From assembly GCA_964455095.1 (NCBI GenBank), contig CAYVUV010000228.1:1-64000 (forward strand): DNA of 64,000 nt, written 5' to 3'. Source of the stretch: CAYVUV01 sp964455095. Lineage in GTDB: Bacteria; Desulfobacterota; Binatia; HRBIN30; CADEER01. Below the pieces are notes generated by a model. That model saw only the letters and a list, made by a program, of their open reading frames with translations, was not told the DNA's origin and searched no databases. Positions 59,424-64,000 of the stretch are shown here, piece after piece (position 1 is the stretch's first letter; every line of letters starts with the position of its first letter). The translations under genes were made by a program, and so were the position numbers.

Positions 59424-60932
59424 ATGATGTTTCGATTGAAGCACGTCCAGATCGACACCCTGCAGGAGCACGTGATCTTCGTGCACGAAGACGCGGTGAG
59501 CGCCAGTCATCTGGGCTTTCGGCCGCTCGACCGCGTGCGGGTGGTCGAAGCCAACACGGCCGGCACGCCCGCCCGCGAGATCACCGGGGTATTGAACTTC
59601 TGCCGCGATGCGTTGGTGGGCCCGGGCGAGATCGGCCTCTCGGGCGTGGCGGCTCGCGACCTCGGCCTGCCGGAGGGGACCCTGGTACGCGCGACGCTCT
59701 CGCCGGCACCGCCGAGCGTCGATCTGGTGCGCGGCAAGCTGCACGGGCACCGGCTCGATCAGACGGCCTTCGAAGCCATCCTCACCGACGTCAGCCACCA
59801 CCGCTACTCCAAGGTCGAGCTCTCGATGTTCGTGCTCGGCTGCGCGCTCGTCCCGCTCGACCGCGACGAGTTGATCGCCTACACGCGCGCCATGATCGCC
59901 ACCGGCTCCAGCCTCACCCTCGGGCCGGCGCCGATCGCCGACAAGCATTGCATCGGCGGCGTGCCGGGCAACCGCACCACGCTCATCGTCGTGCCGATCC
60001 TCACCGCCCTCGGCCTGACCGTGCCGAAGACCTCGTCGCGCGCCATCACCAGCCCGGCCGGCACCGCCGACACCATGGAGATGCTGGCCGAGGTGGCGCT
60101 GCCGCCGGAGCGTCTCGCCGAGGTGATTCGCACCGCCCGCGGGTGCATCGCCTGGGGCGGCGCGCTCGACCTGGCGCCGGCCGACGACATCCTCATCACC
60201 GTCGAGCGGCCGATGGAGCTCGACACCGAAGTGCAGATGGTGGCGTCCATTCTGGCCAAGAAGAAGACCGTCGGCGCAACGCACGTGCTGATCGACATCC
60301 CCGTCGGCCCGACGGCCAAGGTGCGCACCGCCGGGGCGGCGACGCGTCTCGCCGAGCTCTTCCGCGTCGTGGCCGACGCCGTCGGGCTGCGCCTCGACGT
60401 CATCGTTACCGAGGCCCGCGGCCCGATTGGCTGGGGCATCGGGCCGCGTCTCGAGGCCCTCGACGTGCTTGCCGTCCTGCGCGGCGAGCCGTCTGCGCCA
60501 GCCGATCTGCGCGAGAAGTCGCTCTACCTCGCCGCGCGCCTGCTCGAGATGACGGGCGCCGCGGCCCCCGCCGGCGGCTATCGCGCCGCCCAGCAGGCGC
60601 TCGATTCCGGCGCGGCGCGGCAGGCATTCGAACGCATCGTCGCCGCGCAGGGCGCGCGCCCATTGCCGCCGCCGGCGGCGCTGCACGACGTGGTGACCGC
60701 GAACGCCGACGGACGCGTGCGCGAGATCGATTGCTGGCGTATGGCCCGCGTCGCCAAGTGCGCCGGCGCGCCGGCCCATCCAGCCGCCGGTGTCCGCCTG
60801 CTGCGCACGGTCGGCGACGTGGTCGCGCGCGGCGAGCCGCTCTTCGAGATCCACGCGCAGAGCGAGACCCACCTCGGCTTCGCGCGCGCCTACGCCGCGC
60901 AGCACCCCGACCTGGTGCGGTTCGGCTTCTGA
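59424..60932 (+). CDS. AMP phosphorylase / archaeal-type thymidine phosphorylase
   Basis: This 502-aa enzyme has an N-terminal extension of about 85 residues (QEHVIFVHEDAVSASHLGFR) that is typical for archaeal-type phosphorylases and absent from DeoA. The phosphorylase signature is DKHCIGGVPGNRTTLIVVPI, followed by TSSRAITSPAGTADTMEMLA, and the base-binding part ILAKKKTVGATHVLIDIPVG. The family splits nucleosides or AMP with phosphate, giving ribose-1-phosphate or ribose-1,5-bisphosphate. The adjoining PRPP synthetase-like gene favours nucleotide salvage. No RuBisCO or ribose-1,5-bisphosphate isomerase is in view. Confidence 0.87.
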   Translation: MMFRLKHVQIDTLQEHVIFVHEDAVSASHLGFRPLDRVRVVEANTAGTPAREITGVLNFCRDALVGPGEIGLSGVAARDLGLPEGTLVRATLSPAPPSVDLVRGKLHGHRLDQTAFEAILTDVSHHRYSKVELSMFVLGCALVPLDRDELIAYTRAMIATGSSLTLGPAPIADKHCIGGVPGNRTTLIVVPILTALGLTVPKTSSRAITSPAGTADTMEMLAEVALPPERLAEVIRTARGCIAWGGALDLAPADDILITVERPMELDTEVQMVASILAKKKTVGATHVLIDIPVGPTAKVRTAGAATRLAELFRVVADAVGLRLDVIVTEARGPIGWGIGPRLEALDVLAVLRGEPSAPADLREKSLYLAARLLEMTGAAAPAGGYRAAQQALDSGAARQAFERIVAAQGARPLPPPAALHDVVTANADGRVREIDCWRMARVAKCAGAPAHPAAGVRLLRTVGDVVARGEPLFEIHAQSETHLGFARAYAAQHPDLVRFGF

Positions 60933-60950
60933 GCCGCCGGACGCGGGAGC

Positions 60951-61247
60951 TCAGTACGCGACGCGCCCCTCGAGCGTGCCCTGTTCGTTGCGCACGACGA
61001 CGAGGCGCGACATGCACGGCATGCAGTAGACGCGGTCGCCCGGGCGCAGCTCGTGACTCGAGCGGATGACCACCTTGCACACCGGGCAGATCACCTCGTT
61101 CGGCGCCAGCGAGTCGCCGGCGCCGCGCCACTTGCGGTAGAACTTGCGGTACTTCTTCGGCACCTCGTCGAAGCCGGTGTCTTCGAGAAGGTAGCGCTGG
61201 CGCGGCCGCTCCTCCGCCACCGCCTCTTGTTCGAGTGGATCGGTCAT
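60951..61247 (-). CDS. Small zinc-ribbon protein
   Basis: This is a 98-aa protein. After an acidic N-terminus it has FDEVPKKYRKFYRKWRG and two CxxC pairs (EVICPVCKVVIRSS and RVYCMPCMSRLVVV), a zinc ribbon. The ATG at 61247 overlaps the stop of the upstream di-iron gene by one base (TGATG). The last gene of a three-gene set, it may help folding or metal loading of the di-iron proteins; this is inference. Confidence 0.72.
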   Translation of the reverse strand: MTDPLEQEAVAEERPRQRYLLEDTGFDEVPKKYRKFYRKWRGAGDSLAPNEVICPVCKVVIRSSHELRPGDRVYCMPCMSRLVVVRNEQGTLEGRVAY

Positions 61248-62050
61248 CACGTGAACCCCAGCCGTTCGACCGACTCGAGGTAGGCGCGCCCGAGCAGGTG
61301 GCGCTCGTCGGACGGCGCCGCGATGGCGTTCATGGTCTCGGCGAGCGCGTCCAGCACCAGATGGTCGAGCTCCTTCTTCACCCGCGACAACCGCGCCCGC
61401 GCGTGCGGAACGCTGCCGAGGCGCCGCCCGAGCTCGTTCTCGCCGAAGCCGATGTGGCGGCGTTCGTCCTTGATGATGCGCTGCAAGACGTCGCGCGTCA
61501 CCGGATCGGCCGTCTGCGCGTGACTGTGAAAGACGGCGAACTCGAGCGCTTCGAGGATGACGTTCTGGGCGAACAGCGCCGCCTCCCAGTCACTGCTCGC
61601 CACCAGCTCGAGCAGGCGCTGTTTGAAGAGCAGCAGGCTGGGGCTGGCGCGCCGCTGCACCTCGCCCTCGGGGTCGGCGATGCCCAGATCGCGCAGGCGA
61701 TGCAACAGCACCTCGAGATGGCGCGCCTCGTCGGCAACCTGCGTGGCGAGAAACAGCTTGGTCAGCCGGTTGGGCGCCACCGCGATCAGCCCGCTGGCGC
61801 CGTCGAGCGCGGCGGTCTCGCCGACGCAGTAGTTGCACAGCACGGTGACGAGGCGGTCGCGCTCGATGTCCGACAGCTCCGCCTCCGCGATATCCGGGCG
61901 GTGCCCGAAGGTGAGGCCCGACAGATATCCCTCCACCGCCTGGAACCAGAACTCGAACGAATGCACTTCCTCGAGAAAGGCGGCGGGATCGAGATCGTGG
62001 ATGTCGCCGGGCGGAGCCGTGTGGCGTGCGGCCATCGGCGCTCGGCTCAC
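61247..62050 (-). CDS. Di-iron ferritin-like protein, paralogue 1
   Basis: This is a 267-aa all-helical protein. All six di-iron ligands of the ferritin/R2-like fold can be placed: Glu78 (VGETAAL), Glu108 and His111 (VADEARHLEV), Glu167 (VILEALEF), Glu196 and His199 (IKDERRHIGF). The fold is shared with N-oxygenases (AurF, CmlI), MiaE and R2-like oxidases, so O2 activation is probable. It is 25-30 percent like paralogue 2 by eye, with the same ligand spacing. GTG at 62050 overlaps the stop of paralogue 2 by 4 bp; an ATG five codons later is the alternative. Confidence 0.85.
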   Translation of the reverse strand: MSRAPMAARHTAPPGDIHDLDPAAFLEEVHSFEFWFQAVEGYLSGLTFGHRPDIAEAELSDIERDRLVTVLCNYCVGETAALDGASGLIAVAPNRLTKLFLATQVADEARHLEVLLHRLRDLGIADPEGEVQRRASPSLLLFKQRLLELVASSDWEAALFAQNVILEALEFAVFHSHAQTADPVTRDVLQRIIKDERRHIGFGENELGRRLGSVPHARARLSRVKKELDHLVLDALAETMNAIAAPSDERHLLGRAYLESVERLGFT

Positions 62051-62931
62051 GGTCGAACCGGCGTCTGGTACTCGATGCCGATGCGGCCGAGCCGCGTCTT
62101 GAACTCCTTCAGCACGGTGTCGGCCAACACCTGCTCCATCTCCTCCGGCTCCACCTCCGCCAGGTCGACGCCCTGCCAGCGCGCCTGGTGACCGTTGCCG
62201 GCGGCCTGCTGCTCGTAGCGCTTGAACTCCGCCGCGGCGACGTTGTTGCGGAACGCGTCGGCGAAGGTCGCGAGCATGTAGTAGGACATCTCCTTCTGCA
62301 TGCGCTCGATCGCCGGCCGCTTCTCCGGATGCTCGCGGATCAGCGAGCCGATGCGGTTCTCGCCGAAGCCGACGTGGCGGCGCTCGTCGGCGATGGTACC
62401 GGTCAGGGTGTGGGCGAACTTCGGGTTGAGCCCTTCGTTCATCGCCAGCATCATCTCGAAGACGCTGAACGCCATGCCCTCGAGCACGATGTTCTGCCCC
62501 ACCACGCCGGCGACGAAGTCCTTGCGGTCGACCTTCTCGAGCAGCACCTCGGCGAACTTCACCAGGTTCGGGTTGGCGTACTGCTGGATGGTGCTCTCGA
62601 GGTCCTGCTTGCGCACGCCCAGGTCGTAGAGTCGCTGCGTGAAGACCTCCGTGTGGCGTGCCTCGTCGATCGTCTGCGTGGCCAGGAATCGCTTACTGGC
62701 TTCGTCCGGAGCGGCGTTGATCAGCCCCGAAGACGCCGCCAGCGCGCAGCGCTCACCGACCACCAGCTGCACCGTGGTGCGTATGGTCTCGGCGTGCAGC
62801 AGCTCGTTGTGCAGCAACTCCTGCGGCTCTTTCTCGCCCGGTTGGTGGCCGTATTCGGTGTGCTCCAGATAGCCCTGCGGACACGACTCGAGCCAACTCT
62901 GAATCGAGTACGCGGACAAGAAGTCAGACAT
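62047..62931 (-). CDS. Di-iron ferritin-like protein, paralogue 2
   Basis: This is a 294-aa protein with a near-ideal Shine-Dalgarno (AAAGGAGG) before the ATG at 62931. The ligands are Glu60 (VVGERC), Glu90 and His93 (IDEARHTEV), Glu151 (IVLEGMAF), Glu183 and His186 (IADERRHVGF). It has a C-terminal tail of about 75 residues not present in paralogue 1. Overlapping genes suggest a hetero-oligomer or two steps of one oxidation. No reductase is adjacent. A Crp/Fnr-type palindrome lies 66-81 bp upstream, so O2 or redox control is likely. Confidence 0.87.
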   Translation of the reverse strand: MSDFLSAYSIQSWLESCPQGYLEHTEYGHQPGEKEPQELLHNELLHAETIRTTVQLVVGERCALAASSGLINAAPDEASKRFLATQTIDEARHTEVFTQRLYDLGVRKQDLESTIQQYANPNLVKFAEVLLEKVDRKDFVAGVVGQNIVLEGMAFSVFEMMLAMNEGLNPKFAHTLTGTIADERRHVGFGENRIGSLIREHPEKRPAIERMQKEMSYYMLATFADAFRNNVAAAEFKRYEQQAAGNGHQARWQGVDLAEVEPEEMEQVLADTVLKEFKTRLGRIGIEYQTPVRP

Positions 62932-62996
62932 GCGGTTCCTCCTTTGGTTGCGGGTGACTGAATGGCGGTTCAATAGAATCCGCGCGCAGGCCTGCA

Positions 62997-63012
62997 CATG
63001 ACATTGGTCATG
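62997..63012. promoter_or_regulatory. Crp/Fnr-type operator CATGAC-N4-GTCATG
   Basis: A perfect 6-bp inverted repeat with a 4-bp spacer (ATTG). It has the shape of Fnr/Dnr-type sites (TTGAT-N4-ATCAA) with changed outer bases. It is in the 98-bp gap between the Crp/Fnr gene and the di-iron operon. Confidence 0.7.
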
Positions 63013-63029
63013 CCTTCGAGTGCTGGTTG

Positions 63030-63788
63030 TCAGTGCAATGGGGTCCGACGTGTCTCGGGCAGATGCTGCGGCTCGTGGGCGCCGGTGTCGTCGTGCTGGG
63101 CGATGCGGGTCAGGCGCGTGAGGTCGGCGATCACCACCTCGCGGCGGTCGGCGGCGATGGCGCCCTTGCGCCGCAGTGCGGCCAGCAAGCGAATCGCCGT
63201 CTCGGTCGCCACGCCGATCATCTCCGCCAACTCGCGCCGCGTGTACGCCAGGTGCAGGTGGCGACCCGAGGCGAGGTCGTCGCCGCCCTCTGCTCGCGCG
63301 AGCTGCAGCAGCAAGCCGGCGAGGCGGCTCTCGCCGCCCTTCAGCGCCAGCTCGCGCACCTTGTGGCGCGCCACGGCGAGCTCGCGGCTGAGCGCCGCGA
63401 GAAAGCGCATGCTGGTCTCCGGGTGGCGCTGCATGAACGCCACCAGGCGCTCGCGCGGCAGGCACAGCACCTGGGCTTCGGTGAGCGCCTCCGCCGAGGT
63501 CGACATCGCATCGCCGTCGTCGAGCGAGAGCTCTCCCAGCAACGTGCCGGGGCCGGCGACCTCGAGAATGTGATCGCGCCCGAAGCGGTCCGACTGGTAC
63601 AGCTTCACGGCACCGTGACAGACGAGGTACAGCGCGGCCGACGGCGTCCCCTCGCCGAAGATGACCTGGCGCGGTCGATAGACCATCGCCGACCCGGCGG
63701 CGCGGAAGTCCTCGAGGACGCCCGCAGGCAGATCGCAAACGAGATTGCCGGCGCGCGCCGGGCACGCGTCACAGGTCAACCGTCGCAT
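63030..63788 (-). CDS. Crp/Fnr-family regulator with N-terminal Cys cluster
   Basis: This is a 252-aa protein. The cyclic-nucleotide-binding-like barrel is YRPRQVIFGEGTPSAALYLV, then GAVKLYQSDRFGRDHILEVA and GTLLGELSLDDG. The HTH is YTRRELAEMIGVATETAIRL followed by LAALRRKGA. Cys6, Cys9 and Cys18 (LTCDACPARAGNLVCD) plus Cys57 resemble the cluster ligands of Fnr in number, so it may sense O2 through an iron-sulfur cluster. A GGAG ribosome-binding site is seen before the ATG at 63788. It and the di-iron operon read in the same direction, with the proposed operator between. Confidence 0.88.
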   Translation of the reverse strand: MRRLTCDACPARAGNLVCDLPAGVLEDFRAAGSAMVYRPRQVIFGEGTPSAALYLVCHGAVKLYQSDRFGRDHILEVAGPGTLLGELSLDDGDAMSTSAEALTEAQVLCLPRERLVAFMQRHPETSMRFLAALSRELAVARHKVRELALKGGESRLAGLLLQLARAEGGDDLASGRHLHLAYTRRELAEMIGVATETAIRLLAALRRKGAIAADRREVVIADLTRLTRIAQHDDTGAHEPQHLPETRRTPLH

Positions 63789-63960
63789 ATCCGCACTCCA
63801 TAGCCACGCCCCCCGCTTGCCGATGCCGTCGGGTTGAGCAAACGCGGTGCCGCAGGGTCGCCAGCCACCGATCGACGCGATCTGCGCGCCGGCGGAGCGT
63901 CCTTTCCCAATTCTGGGGACGCCGGGTGGGAGGGCCTTCGGAGGGTCGGCCCCAACGCAA

Positions 63961-64000
63961 GAAGTTCCTCTGGCCCGGAGGGAGAGGAACCAGAAAGGAC
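63961..64000. repeat. Family D repeat, copy 2 (at right edge)
   Basis: GAAGTTCCTCTGGCCCGGAG is followed by GGAGAGGAACCAGAAAGGAC. It matches the copy at 58363-58400 in sequence and orientation. The segment 63789-63960 before it holds no gene I can support. Confidence 0.65.

Noticed and set aside
57820..59458. 550-codon upstream extension of the LonB-like frame
   Set aside because: It is antisense to the PRPP synthetase gene and the Hsp20 region, has no family features, and the protein family begins at the ATG at 57817.
59250..60905. 551-aa minus-strand open frame
   Set aside because: Antisense to the AMP/thymidine phosphorylase gene, whose plus-strand motifs are unmistakable.

Overview
This is a high-GC chromosomal window, densely coding on both strands, from a free-living bacterium. 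Several traits together point to a deltaproteobacterial or Binatota-like soil or aquatic lineage. They are long Thr/Pro linkers in an exported repeat protein, a DUF4215-type Cys-rich module, dockerin-like CxGDCDxN repeats on an exported hydrolase, CHRD proteins, and many oxygenases (two Baeyer-Villiger monooxygenases, two cytochromes P450). This taxonomic placement is inference: there is no rRNA here. The only RNA gene I recognise is a one-piece tmRNA (42473-42820, minus). I see no CRISPR array, no transposase and no tRNA cluster.

Layout. 1-4.8 kb: the end of a TPR gene, a membrane/spermidine-synthase-like fusion, an exported CHRD protein with a strong terminator, and an ankyrin protein. 4.8-14.1 kb: two BVMOs, a UbiB/ABC1 kinase, a ferrochelatase, a lipocalin, a small exported protein and an SDR. 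14.4-24 kb: a secreted repeat protein with a Thr/Pro linker, a 1185-aa patatin with membrane segments, a cupredoxin, a CsbD-like protein and a P450. 24-32 kb: decayed and rearranged sequence (58-bp tandem duplication, peptidase-S15 remnant, N-terminally truncated AraC gene) around an exported dockerin/hydrolase protein, an NTF2-like protein and a large signalling ATPase. 32-35 kb: a secreted Cys-rich protein.

35.4-42.2 kb is the most interesting block. A co-directional set encodes a linalool dehydratase/isomerase-like membrane protein, a 41-aa peptide, a molybdopterin oxidoreductase, a 47-aa half-ferredoxin, an SDR without the usual Tyr, and a PNPOx-fold protein. It is divergent from an HxlR regulator. 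A perfect 25-bp palindrome in the shared intergenic region looks like the operator. I infer a regulated pathway for an isoprenoid or other alcohol/alkene.

42-50.5 kb: tmRNA, PTS enzyme I, a pair of paralogous small acidic proteins of unknown family, a polytopic membrane protein, an orphan response regulator next to a decayed histidine kinase, and a translationally coupled pair (HPF plus cold-shock domain, then an archaeo-eukaryotic-type primase). 50.7-61 kb: a P450, carbamate kinase overlapping a cyclic-2,3-diphosphoglycerate-synthetase-like GTPase, a CBS protein, Hsp20 coupled to a LonB-like protease, and PRPP synthetase followed by an AMP/thymidine phosphorylase. 61-64 kb: two tandem di-iron ferritin-like paralogues plus a zinc-ribbon protein, overlapping end to end, behind a Cys-bearing Crp/Fnr regulator and a CATGAC-N4-GTCATG site.

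Over all of this lie several families of dispersed, hairpin-forming intergenic repeats. The commonest is built of degenerate GAGGCW/GCGGCW hexamers, has about ten copies, usually sits just after a stop codon, and in one case extends a reading frame.
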